Shown here piece after piece: positions 34,989 through 47,644 of a DNA stretch of 64,000 bases (position 1 is the first letter of the stretch; every line of letters starts with the position of its first letter). Location of the stretch: NCBI RefSeq assembly GCF_031755915.1, contig NC_083384.1, positions 31,353,001-31,417,000 on the forward strand. The letters are read 5' to 3'. The notes beneath the pieces are model-generated. The model did not search any database. It was not told the DNA's origin and was given only the letters and a program-made list of their open reading frames with translations. This DNA is from Ziziphus jujuba. Its lineage: Eukaryota > Streptophyta > Magnoliopsida > Rosales > Rhamnaceae. Position numbers and translations under genes: made by a program.

Positions 34989-35229
34989 TTATGCCACAAA
35001 GTGAATTGTCAGAATGTAAAATATGCTCATTTTATATTAAAATCAATGCGAAAGTATATAGAACACATTCTTGAACGGAAATTAAACTTTCCAAGGAACT
35101 CAAACAAATCAAGAGGTCACACTAATTTGATTGAGGAAACCAGTGTGACAAATAAATAAAACAGGAATATATATTTTTTGCATCGATTTAATATATTTGC
35201 CTATAAGCTTATTTCTTGTTTTCTTCAAA

Positions 35230-38200
35230 CTATAATCCAACATTGGGGTTGCCTGAGCCTGCTGCAACAACTCCCATTCCACCTATACCATTTGAAGCAG
35301 CTCCTAGCTTTTCATGATCCCCTGATTCTCGCATATGAATTCTTTCTCCATCCAACTCTTGTACAAGATCATCAATCTTTTGGAACTGATACGGCCATCT
35401 CGCATTGTAGAGGAATTGCCGGAGATCAAACCTATTATCTTCCGGCGAATAACTCTGCTTGAAGGAAAAATATAAGGGAATGTATTATATCAGAAGATCT
35501 ACAGCTGGTTGAACTTTTTTATTGCAGAAACTTGGGTTATTTTGAGTTCAATATACCTCAGCATGATAGGAAGGTGTCAATACAGTCATTTTGTGTCGAT
35601 TAATGGAGTAATACTTGAAAAAGTGTTTCACTTTCTCAGCCACTTCTGATGGTGTCAATCTTGCTCCCCATCTGTAGCAGAGATTCTGAAACAAGGAAAT
35701 CAGAACCAAACATATAAGATTACTGCATTATCAACAGCATAAATACAGAACCCCACCACCTAATAAATTTGATAATAAAATCAAATAATCTCTGTTCTAA
35801 AAGGATCCATTCTTGGGGAAAAAAAAAAAAAAAAACTGTCTCTAAAATTGGTAGAAGAACATGGATACTAATCAATATTTGCCGTAAAAAATTCATATTT
35901 ACCCACTATTTATTTCAAACTAATATAACACAATGGAGTTCAAATTTGTATTGGATCTAGACTCTTCTTGTTCTCCTTAACTTATATTGAGAAAGATCCT
36001 GATCATGCAAGTGGAGGCCAGATCAATAGAAGCATGTAGTTAGTAGGAAGCCAGTTGTTTAGAACAAACCTTGAACATGGATACAGGACCACAACGGAAA
36101 ATTTTCCGTAACCTTCCATATACTGAGAGTTCCTCATATGTCATTCCCATGTCCACTTCATCCAGCTGTTTCCCAAAGAATATAACAGTAGCTTAACTTA
36201 TCCCTTTAACTTGCTTAAATGTACCACTGAATGGTTGAACACAGATAATGCATTAATACCTGACTGTAGTTTGAACGTATAGGCTCTAGTTCAGCAGTTG
36301 GTGGAGCTGCTTCAATATCTGCCAAGGATGAGTAACCAAGATGGATGGCAGCCCATCTAAGGAATGCCCGAAGATCTTGCTTACTAATACTTCCAATTGG
36401 ATTTATGTCAGCTGCACTGCAGTCATACTTTGAAGGAAAGAACATTATAAGATCTTATATACAGCATTTAGGACTAATAAAGAAATGGATCAATTTAGAA
36501 TTACCCAGCCAATTCATTTACGAAAGAAAGTCTTCTTTTGCACAAGAGTGCAACACTAAACATACAAAATAACAATAAAGATCATGCCAGACATGAATCA
36601 GTTAAATATGCTACCTTTGTTAGGTAACCACGCAATCCTTCATCCACGTTAGAGCTACCCAAAACAAGATAAAACCCAGGTTTGCTATGAACCCAAGGCA
36701 AGAGTGATGCAAACATAAAAGCCAGCACCATCCTGATTCGAGCTTGAATGTTTTGCAGACCCAAGTTCTCAATGTTTGATCCTCCATCTACCTGAAACAA
36801 AAGCATATTATAAATGAATAAACACAGTTCTTTACAGTTCCTCGTTTGGTTAAGATCAAATCCCAATTATCATGGCCACATGCTTATAAAGTTTCTTCAA
36901 GGAAAGCACGGACTTTATAGTCAGAAATCTAAAAATGATTTTGCCTCAAATTTTCAGACATCTAGTTTCTGGTGCATTCAAAAACTTTAAGAAGGCAAGT
37001 CTAAAGATCAACCAATCTTTACTTCCATGTCCACCTGCTCTTCTTGAATAATTTTACTGCTCACTTCAACTGCCACGTCCAACACCACCATTGCCACAAC
37101 TATAACACTCCACTCACTACAAGCACCAGTAACTCTCACCTCCTAAAAACATCTTGTGACCAGTGTGTTAATTTTGTTTTGTCATTTCTCACCTAACTCC
37201 CTTGACGTGAATGCTAGAAATATTCGTGGTTTCATTGCTTCTATTGCCATTAACCTTACAACTACTCTTGTCATACAAAAGCTTCACCTCTGGTAACTCC
37301 GTATCTATGTGAGATAGAAGTAATTCGCAGCATAGAACAATTGTTTTTTAACAGTTTTTTTAAGTCCAATTCTTAAACTTGAGAATTCATATAGGTCTAA
37401 TCGGTGGGATAGGAAGAACTTGTCATAATCCTGTTACCTTGTAACGTGGTTGCTTTCCTGTAACTGTCTGAAACAAAGATAAAAGTGCAGATACAACACC
37501 ATCTATGCTAATGTCAAGATGCCATGAGCCGATCTCATCTGCTAGCACTTTTGCCCGTGATTTGGTGGCTTCAGAACTGCAAGGAACAAACCATTTACTG
37601 GATTATTTCATTTTAAGCACATACTTGTAAACAGATCTGGAAAGGGCAAAAATAAAATTTTAAAAACACATTAATTTATTAAAATTGGTCTTCCAGTGAA
37701 TCATAAATATTTTTCCCTGCATATCAATAAAATGACATGAATGTTCGTGTCAACCATAGACATTCTATAGCCTTTTTCAGGACCTTAATCATATATTATA
37801 TTTCCTATTTATTGAAACTCACCTCCATAGACCCTATAGTATTACATGCTTCATTGATTCACCAACTATAGTATTATTAAAATGAAAAGTTGTAAAATTG
37901 CAGGAAGTTTAATGAAAAATATACATATGTTTATTGGCTTTATCCAATTAAACCCTCAAAGTACATTTATTGATAACGTAAAAAATCAGAGTTTCATGCA
38001 CAAGTATGAGAATTATTGCTCAAAACATTAGCTTGCAGTACTAAATGTCAAACGATAATTCAGCTCAAAGAAATAAAAAGGGGTTTCCTTCAAATGTTCC
38101 CAGTAATATGATTACAAACTGAACATAACCCCCTAAATAGCCTAATCTATAATGCATCTGCAAGACAGACACATTGCAGAGATTGAAGAAAAAACCAAGT

Positions 38201-40961
38201 TTAGATAAGAAAGTATGTCCACCATGTCCTCAGTCATTATCTACAAATCATTAATCACAGAAGGAAAATTAATTCTAACAGGTTTAGAGCATACGCAATC
38301 ACCTGTTTTCTGATCCCATAAATACTGTGTAAAATATGCGTTTTGCAAATTCTCTGCTGTCAGTAGGAAACTGTCCCTGGGTATAATGCCCAATTCTTAT
38401 TGCATCAGCTTTAACTTGTTCATCTCCATTTGCTATTTCTACAAGCAAGTGCAAATGATCATTAGTGACATCCTAAGGATAATTCCTCTCCTAAGCCTAT
38501 TAGAAAATCAGTATAAATAATATAAAATAACAGCACTTCTTCCTGCCTAGGGTGCAACCACACTAACAATTTTAGTTGGCAGCTTGAAACCTACCTTAAA
38601 ATCGGTTTCCCAACACAAAATCATTAGCTCATGGCTCACTAAAGAGTTTGTGAGAAGTTTTCTAATATATCTTTGGTTGATGAAAGGTTCCAAGTTACTC
38701 CATTTTTTTCTGATTGCGAACAGTCAATAAATCCAACATTTAACATATGTCACATTTCAGATGCCCCTTTCATTTCACCCAGAATGCAGAAACAAAATAG
38801 TATGGAAACTAACCTTTAACAACAAGCTGGCACATACAGCCAACAATGGCAGCTACAGAGGAGCTATCTGCTCCACCAGAAAGAGGAAGCAAAAAACCCG
38901 AAGCTCCACTCCTTCTTAAGTAGTCCCACAACCAGCAACCAGGGCCATAGGCTATTTCCTCCTCGGGACAGTGATAACTAATCTAAATATCGTGAATATA
39001 AAATTTAATAAAGATGACTACTTTAGTAATGAGAGCTATAAATATAATATATATTTTATTTAAAATATATATAAATAGGTATCTATCTAAAAACCAGAAT
39101 TTTGAGGTGAAATAAAACCAAGCTGCACTAAAGAAACTATATTAGCATTCAATTTCTTGCTATGTTTAGGTGAAACAACAATTAACTCCAGCTTTTAATT
39201 ATGCAATAACACCAAACACCTAAATTCGTTATGAACGTTGCTTGATCAGGAACTTACCTTCAGTGGACTAGAAAGACCCATTTTCAGGTTAAAGGACTGA
39301 CAAAGACGGTAAGGCACCATTACAGAAGGGACTATGGTTTTGCAGCTTGCTTGCTCTTGGAAGCTACTAATAGATCCTCTAAGACTAGCAACCTGCAACG
39401 AAGCAAGAACATAGGGAATTAATATGATTGCAATACATAAATCTTAGCCATAAGAAATGCCACTAATTCGTATTGTCTGTCAGTGTTAACAAACAAGTGG
39501 TAATAATGTACACTTCAACATATCTGTAAATCTAAATTTGACTCTAAAGAGACACATTCCCAAACATCCTGATATACAAGGAATGCAAAACATTACATAC
39601 CGCTTCTAGATCTATTTGGGCAACCACAACTTCAACATCCTTCAAAGAAAATTGTGAGCCTTGAGCAACCAAATCCCCATTAACAACAACACAAGCACAT
39701 CCATCTACACCAAATAATAATCAATGAAAAACATTTACAGACAAGTCATAATGAGGGAATCAACAATAGTATTTTCACGTCTAAACTAAAACAAAAAAAA
39801 GTCAATCAATTAGCAAAATCTTTGTACCATAGTAAAGGCGGCCACCATCACATCCTTGGTGATTGCTGTACATGTAAACTCCTCCCCGGGTGTGAGTAGC
39901 ACCTATAAAAGCACGGAGACGAACATCAAGTTTTCTTAGTTGGTGGTGACTTCCACTTGCATTCATAAACACTTCGACCCCATTCAATGCAAGCTCAGCA
40001 TGGGGAGGACAAGGAGCAAAGAGCTCTTCACAAATTTCAGCTGCCACAGCTCTAACAAGGGATAAAATAAAGTTTCGCTTTAGCATATCGCTAAAACAAT
40101 TTATTAGAAGCAAAATCATAAGCTATCTACTAAATTATCAAATACTTAGTGAGTCACAGGATCATAGCTTAGTAACATTCGGGCTTACGTGTCCAGAAAC
40201 TGAATGTAACCATAACCAAAAGGCACCCTCTTCTGTTGCAAAGCCTCAGAAATTTCATATGGCAGCTGAAAGTCAACAAGTTGGTCTTTTGTTTTCCATG
40301 CCGTGAACCATCTAAGTTCTCTATAATTCCCATCATTAGCAAGCCACATTTTTGGGCGTATCATGATAATTTTGCGGTTCAAACACAGAACTTGACAATT
40401 GTAACGCTCTGAGCCATTGATCACGGGCATGCCAAAGCTGCATAAGATACCATCTGTCCAGTCACCCAGTAGTAAATCTTTCAAGCATTCCCATCTGCGA
40501 TCACATACCATCCCCCAATACATAGAATTACTATCAGCAAGCCCTCAATTGAATAAGCCTTCAATTAACAAAATTTTTTATCAATCAAAAACAAAACCCA
40601 CCCCCCCCCCCCCCCCCCTCTCTTTTTGACGCTAAACTGAACAGGTATTTTTTCAATTAAAGAATTTCATTCAGTCAATAAATGAATAACATTTTTTTCC
40701 TTTCTTTGTCCGCTAAATTGAACTTGTATTTCTGCTCGAAATTGGAAAGGGATAGAATAAGAATTACGCATGGTTCACAGTATCAAGCTCCAAAAAATGG
40801 TCTTCGCAGCCATAACCGGTAATCTCAAGCTCAGGACCGAGACGAATCACAGCCCCGGCCTCTTTTGCCATAGTTAAGGACTCCTTAATATTCTTCAAAT
40901 TGCAGTCGAAATCCATAGCCCATTGGTTCAAATTACAAGTCGCTACCTTAAGCAGCCTCAT
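35230..40961 (-). CDS. NADS: Glutamine-dependent NAD+ synthetase, copy 1
   Basis: Makes NAD+ from nicotinate adenine dinucleotide, ATP and glutamine in the cytosol, the last step of de novo and salvage NAD synthesis. Exons (minus, 5' to 3'): 40961-40768, 40494-40189, 40051-39828, 39704-39601, 39392-39258, 38982-38814, 38438-38303, 37576-37438, 36791-36615, 36427-36260, 36165-36070, 35685-35557, 35454-35230. They give 733 residues, the usual eukaryotic length, with GT-AG borders throughout. The N-terminal nitrilase-type glutaminase has E44 (GPELEITGY), K113 (RPKMW) and nucleophile C174 (AEICEEL). The C-terminal ATP-pyrophosphatase domain has the P-loop LSGGADSSS and [15 protein letters not shown]. 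Start: the ATG giving [14 protein letters not shown], as in known plant orthologues. A 5' untranslated intron at about 40980-41067 is possible. A functional gene. Confidence 0.95.
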
Positions 40962-41204
40962 CTGTACCACTTCCTCTGCACCAAAAAATTTCCAAAATCA
41001 ATAATTAAAAAATAGTTTTAATAATAATAATCAAACTCTTATGCAAATTTATAGAGATTTTGTCTCACTTTCTTGGCTGCGAAATTTGCAGAGCTTTCGG
41101 AGAGAAAAGAGAGCCTGGGCGAGCAAAATGAAGTACGTGTGCGTGCGTGTGCGTTTTAGTGGCCTTGTGTTTGGAAATATTGGAATTTGATTCCCTTTGC
41201 TGGA

Positions 41205-41217
41205 TTTAAATATATAC
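41205..41217 (-). promoter_or_regulatory. Possible TATA box of NAD synthetase copy 1
   Basis: On the minus strand gtatatatttaaa, about 245 bases before the start codon. That spacing fits the proposed untranslated intron. Confidence 0.4.
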
Positions 41218-42409
41218 GGGTTGTGTTTGGAATTCGATCATTTTTCGGTTTCGCCCAAAAACCGCCAGTCAGCCCAACTCGTGACTTTTCACGGCTGCGT
41301 TGGCATCAGTCAAATTTTGCCATGTGGAAGTCTTGAATCCCATGGGTATACACATGGCAGATTTTTATTGTTGATGGTGCTGTAGTAGCGGTGCTCTTCT
41401 CCGCCTTCCCGGACCCTGGGATGGGTTAAGGACCTTGAACGTGACTCAGAAGCTGATTTTGGCTGGACGCGTGTCAAACTGGGACAATTTTTCAACGTTC
41501 AAAAGTCAGACCTCACTGTCTTGTTTCCGTTTTGACTAAAAACGTGAGGAATGGTTTCAACAATTTATTTCTCTTTTTATTCTTCCAACCGGAAATCAAA
41601 TCAAAAAATCGAGGTTTTTTTTTTTTTTTTTTTCGTTTTTTATTTAAGCCATTTACTGATTTACAACTATAATAAATTTATTTATCAAAAATTTGAAAAC
41701 TAATATGACATTGTTCTCTTAATCTTTTTTTGTTTTTTTTTTTTTTTGGGTCAGGATATTGTTCTAGTAATTTGTTTATATTTAATCTCATTTATTTATT
41801 TTTCTATGTGGATGTCATTTCTTTCATTTGAATAATAAGTAAAAATAACAAATCCCACTTTGATTATTCAAAATCCTCTATTTTGGAATTTGAACAGAAA
41901 ATTCCATATATATGTTTCATAAAAAAAATAAAAAATAGACAAGAAAAATGAAAAGAAAATGTTGGTTTATTATCAGAACTCTTACATACAATTGATTCAA
42001 ATCCATTTAACAATACAATTTCTATACAAATCTATAAAGAAAAGAAACAGAGAGACATAAAATTCTAGATAAATCCATTAGGCAAGGTAGAGGAAACTAG
42101 AATGAATAGTGAAAAAGAGTATTTGAAAGAATTCAGTTTTCCATCTCCATGGCATTTTGAACATTGGAATTGACTTGCAACCCATTATATAACTATATGG
42201 TTGTGTTCCATTTCCATATAATATATGTAGGAGAAGGAGGACCACCTTCAAAAATTTCTCATCATTTTCTCCACTCAACACAAATTGGGAACTGCCTATG
42301 AAAATTCCCAAAACAAACCCTCATAAACTGCATCCATTCACCTAATGGTGCCGAAAATGAAGGAGGTGCTGTGGATGATGTCTAAAGGCGGTACCTTAGG
42401 CTGGGGGTC

Positions 42410-42568
42410 TTAGCCCCCAACTCCATTTCCAGCCACAAATCCAAGCAAGAGAGATGTGTAATTTTGCTTCACAGCTTCTCTTCCTCGGATCTTGGCTGGA
42501 TCACCATGCGGAAAATCATCGGTGTAACACCGATGAATTCCGCCACTAATGCTGTCAACTGAGCACAT
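42410..42568 (-). CDS. Possible 52-residue peptide gene with in-frame upstream ORF
   Basis: Between the two NAD synthetases a GC-richer island on the minus strand has a TATA box, a leader with a poly-A run, a 12-codon upstream ORF (42613-42578, MHLFIKSHQNH, stop), and then nine bases later in the same frame the ATG of a 52-residue ORF. This starts MCSVDSISGGIHRCYTDD and ends LLLGFVAGNGVGG before a stop at 42410-42412. I do not recognise it. It has no signal peptide and only a weakly hydrophobic tail. A chance ORF in a transcribed leader or non-coding RNA is the alternative. The island's composition and promoter make transcription plausible, but coding status is unproven. Confidence 0.35.
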   Translation of the reverse strand: MCSVDSISGGIHRCYTDDFPHGDPAKIRGREAVKQNYTSLLLGFVAGNGVGG

Positions 42569-42577
42569 GTTTGCTCG

Positions 42578-42613
42578 TTAGTGATTTTGATGAGATTTGA
42601 TGAACAAATGCAT
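42578..42613 (-). promoter_or_regulatory. Upstream ORF before the 52-residue ORF
   Basis: A 12-codon ORF (stop included) in the same frame as the following ORF and separated by nine bases. If transcribed it could repress or permit reinitiation at the next ATG. Inference only. Confidence 0.3.
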
Positions 42614-42726
42614 TTTTTTTTTTTTTTTCCTCTCTTCTCCTGGATCTCAAAACAATAGGATGAGATTTTATTTTATAACTTTGCGCTCTGTACTTTGGTG
42701 TTATAATCTGCCTACCAGAGTGCTAA

Positions 42727-42734
42727 TTTATATA
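42727..42734 (-). promoter_or_regulatory. Possible TATA box
   Basis: tatataaa on the minus strand, about 115 bases before the first ATG of the putative leader. Confidence 0.4.
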
Positions 42735-42749
42735 GAAATTTGACACCCA

Positions 42750-43199
42750 TTTGCATTTAATGCATAGGTAAGCATTTATTTTTGTATAGAAATTCCAGAT
42801 ATGGAGGTTGTTGTCATTTTCTATGTCATTTAGTATTGGCAGATAAGCTTTACATTTATTGATAGGAAATTAATTCCCATTTGGTATTAAAATTAAATTT
42901 AGACATTTTTTCCTTTTTTTGGTAATAATGCAGCATCACTCTATTTTTGAAAAAACCAGTATAAATTACTAATTGTGTGGGGACCACAGGTGTGGTCCAC
43001 TTTTTTTTTTTTTTTTCCATAGTTTCTTGGTACACCATCAAGTTTTCTAAAATTTTATAAAACAATCATTTTTTTAAGGAATATTTCATGCAATAACCTT
43101 ACCGTTAATAGTTTATTTACCACTGAAAATTTATATGTGTCCAAAGTACGTTTAATAATCTACTTACAAAATTCAAACACTTTTAGCTGCTATTTGAAT

Positions 43200-43230
<31 letters not shown>

Positions 43231-44245
43231 GTCAAAATCAAAATGGCTGTTGATGTCAAGGATTATAAAATGCAAAATAAATGCAAGATCACCAATGTTT
43301 CATTATATATAATTTATCAAAGATTCCACAAATTTTTCTTACAATCTTTAAGAAAAAGAAACCACACACATTTTACATAATTTGCTCAAACTAACACAAG
43401 ATCATACGGATATGCTTGGCCGCTCAGCCACTGCTAATAGATGAGGAATCACCAATATACGTATGACGGCTTGTTCCTAAGTCTCAAATTAGATTGAGCA
43501 ACCTGCTACACCACTACCTAATGACATATTTTACACCATAATCTGTTTAACTACTACTTTTAATGCAAATCATCTTGCCAATTTACCTTCTTTATCTTCT
43601 TATCGTTAATTTAGATGTGTGTTTGAAATCTTTGAAATTTAAGGGGATATGTTTGATATTATACAATAACTAAAGGAAGCCTATAAAATTAACCTTTTTT
43701 TTTTTTTCCTTTCTTTTTTTTTTTTATTCTTTTATGGAAGTGAGGTCCACTTATTTATTTATTAGTTTATTTTCCTCTAAAAGTGAGGTCCATTTCTATG
43801 TAAGTGGGGAAAGGACAAATATTTCCCTTAAATATCCATGCAGCCATTTCATTAAATAGGAGGATAAGTTCACATATAATGGGTTCTACAAATTAATGAC
43901 CGTTTGCATTTATTTGCATAATTGCATTATCTATGCAAATTTGCACTTTTTTTTTTTTTTGGGTCGCAAAAGTTGCACCACATTGTTTTTTAAAAGTACT
44001 TACGTTGATTCTTTGTTTTTTTAATTACATATTTACAAGGACATTGTTGGAGAGAGAAAAGTAGAAATGTTGGAAAACAAACCAAGTGAAAATGAAAAGC
44101 TTCAATAGGTCACAGTGTCACACTATATATTACTAAGTTTTGGATGGATACAAATACAATATATTCTCTCGGAATTAGCGTTCCAAAAAAAAAACAAAAA
44201 AACAAAAATTATATTTTTTGGTTCTTAGAAAGTTAGAATTCAAAA
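42750..44245. other. AT-rich spacer between the NAD synthetase genes
   Basis: Poly-T and poly-A tracts (about 42997-43017 and 43207-43229) and no supported gene. It includes the 3' flank of NAD synthetase copy 2. Confidence 0.5.
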
Positions 44246-47200
44246 CTAAAGGCCAACATCTCCGCTGCCGAAGCCCACGCCTCCTGCCAAAACTTTGATT
44301 CCGACACCACCATTTGATCCGAGCTTTTCGAAGTTACAGCTTGATTCTCTCTTATAAATTTTGCTTACTCGTCCATTAATTGAAGCAGCTTCCAACTTTC
44401 CATCACAACTTGATATTTCTCTCCTTTGAATTTTCTCATAATCACCACCAACTTCACGTACAAGTTCATCAATCTTTCTGAACTGATATGTCCATTTTTC
44501 ATTGTACAGTAACTGCCGAAGATCGTATCTATTATCTTCTGGTGAATAGCTCTGCATAAAGTTAATTCAACAAATTAGATTAAATTAATTTAGTAGGATA
44601 TTTATATGGATATTGGTAGATAGAGATCAACATGAATGCATGTATATACCTCAGCATGATAAGAAGGTGTTAATACAGTCAATTTATGGCGATTGATGGC
44701 ATAGTACTTGAAGAAGTGCTTCACTTTTTCAGCAACCTCTAATGGCGCTAATGTTGCACCCCATCTGTTGCATAGATTCTTCAAATAATGCAACAAGGAA
44801 ATTAATCAGAAACAATTAATTATTAACAAATTGGAATTAAAATTTGATCTAATTCAATGTTAATTACAAACTTTTTTTGTTGAAGAAATTACAATAGTAT
44901 TGATAAAAGATAAAGACCATATGATAATAGAGTATTTTTATTTTTTATAAAAAATAAAAAAGTAACCAACCTTGAACATGGAAACAGGACCACAGCCTAA
45001 AGTTTTCCTCAATTTTCCATAGATTGACAGTTCCTCATATGTCATTCCCATGTCTTTTTCATCCCCCTGTTTTGAACATATATAATTTATAAGTATTAAT
45101 TACCTATATATGATTTTATACATACAGTCAATTTCAAATTTGAAAAATACGGATATGTTTCCGTTTTTAAATTTGCTTTGAAAATTGATGATATATATAT
45201 ATATATATATACCTTAATATTATTGTAGTTGTTAGAACGTTTAGGTAGAGGAGGCTCCAATTCTCCAGTGGATGGAGCAGCTTCAATATCAGCTAAGGAA
45301 GAGTAACCAAGATTTACAGCACCCCATCTTAGAAAGGATCGAAGATCTACTTTATTTAGACCTCCAATTGGATTTATATCCGCTGAGCTGCAGTCATACT
45401 GTAATAATATACAAACCAAAATTCAATCATCATAAATTGAATTTTAACTTAATAGATTGGTTCAAATGAAGATATTCCCAAATACCAGTTTAGTTTGATT
45501 TATATGAAAATATTCCTAAACACCAATATGTGTGTATATATATATATATATAGTTATAATATATTACCTTTGTTAAGTTACCTCGAAGTTTTTCATCGAC
45601 ATTAGTGCTGCCCAACACAAGAAAAAACCCAGGTTTGCCATGGACCCAAGGCAAGAGTGATGCTAACATAAAAGCTAGAACCATTCTTATTCTTGCTTGA
45701 ATGTTATGTAGTGCCAAGTTCTCTACCTTTGATCCTCCGAATGCCTGTAATGTAAGACAAACCAATTATACATATGTACACAACCAACTATGTTATTATT
45801 ACTGAACTTCAATATTCTCAAAAATAAACAAATAAATAAATAAAATTGTTTGATTTATTAATTAATTACCTTATAGCGTGGTCGCATCCCTGTAATTGCA
45901 AAAAACAGAGATAAAAATGAAGATACAAGACTATCTATCCGAATGTCAAAATGCCAGGAGCCAATCTCATTGGCTAGCACCTTGGCTCGTGATTTTGTGG
46001 CTTCAGAACTGCAAATTGATTAATTAAAAAAGACATTTAATCAAAACCATATACTAAAAAATCAATTCAATGATCAAAATTGTTAATCTTAGTAATACTC
46101 ACTTGTTTTCAGATCCCATAAATACAGTGTAAAATATGCTCCTTGCAAATTCTCTGCTATCAATCGGAAATTCTCCCTCTTTATAATTCCCTATCCTTAT
46201 TGCATCAGCTTTCACTTGTTCGTTGCCATTTGCAATTTCTGCAAATAAATGCACAGTTATTTAATTGGCAATTATATTAAGAAAATCCACATTTTGGAAT
46301 CTGAATTAATTAATTAATATATATTCATCACTAATGGTGAAATATATGAAACAAAAATATTACCTTTAACAACAAGCTGACACATGGAGCCCACCATAGC
46401 AGCCACAGAGGAGCTATCTGCTCCACCAGAAAGAGGTAGCAAAAAACCAGTAGCTCTGCTTCTTCTTAAATAATCCCATAACCAACAACTTGGTCCATAT
46501 GCTATTTCCTCCTCAGTACTGTGCTTACTTTTCTGATTAATGAATTAACCATATCATCTACCAACTCTAATCAATTACAGAGTTTACATATTTATTTATA
46601 TATTTATAATTATTATTTTAAGGTTTGACTCAAATTCTACCAAAATCCAATTATTATTAATATTATTTTTTATATTAAATTACGTAATTGGTCCCTAAAT
46701 ATACCTTTATTTACAAATTAATCCTTAACACAATTTTTTTTTGGCATTTTAGTTCCTAAACTCCTTAAAGCATTGCACCCTTAGTTACATTGCACCCTTA
46801 GTTACTCGATAGTATTCCAACCAAAATTCACCATTGCAAATCTTGTATTAAAAATCAATTTGTAATATAGAATATAATTTGAGGATTAATATATAACATC
46901 TAATATAATTTGAAGATTAAATATGTAGTTAATATATTATCACATTAAATCTTCAAATTATATCAGAATTTACAAATTAATTTCCAAATTATATCTTGTG
47001 TTATAAATGGATCTCTAAAAAAATATAATTTTGAGTGGAAGAACTAATGGTATAATGTTTTAACGAGTTCAAAATTAAAATATATAAAAAGAAAAAATTC
47101 AGACCAATTTATAAACAGTGGTATAACTTAGAGATCAATCATATAATTTATCCTTTTTTTTTTCTTTTTTTCTTTTTTAAGTTTAGACTTCTTCTTTTTT

Positions 47201-47381
47201 TTCAGTTACCTTAATAGGAATAGAAAGGCCCGTTTCGAGGTCGAAAGAGTGACAGAGACTGTATGGCACTTTTACTGAAGGAACTGATCTGCTCGCCTCG
47301 TCTTGGAAGCTACTCGATGATTTTCTTATATTAGAAACCTGCACCACAGGCATGGATGTGATAATTATGGTGCAATTTCAG

Positions 47382-47418
<37 letters not shown>

Positions 47419-47601
47419 AAATAATGGATAATATTAATTCGTACCACATCTAGATCTATCTGAGCAACTACAAGCTCAGCGTCCTTGAGAGAAAATTGTG
47501 AGCCTTGAGCGACCAAATCTCCATTCACAGCCACACAAGCACATCCATCTGACAAATATATACCGTTAATTTTATCAATAATAAAGCTACATATAAAAAT
47601 C

Positions 47602-47644
<43 letters not shown>

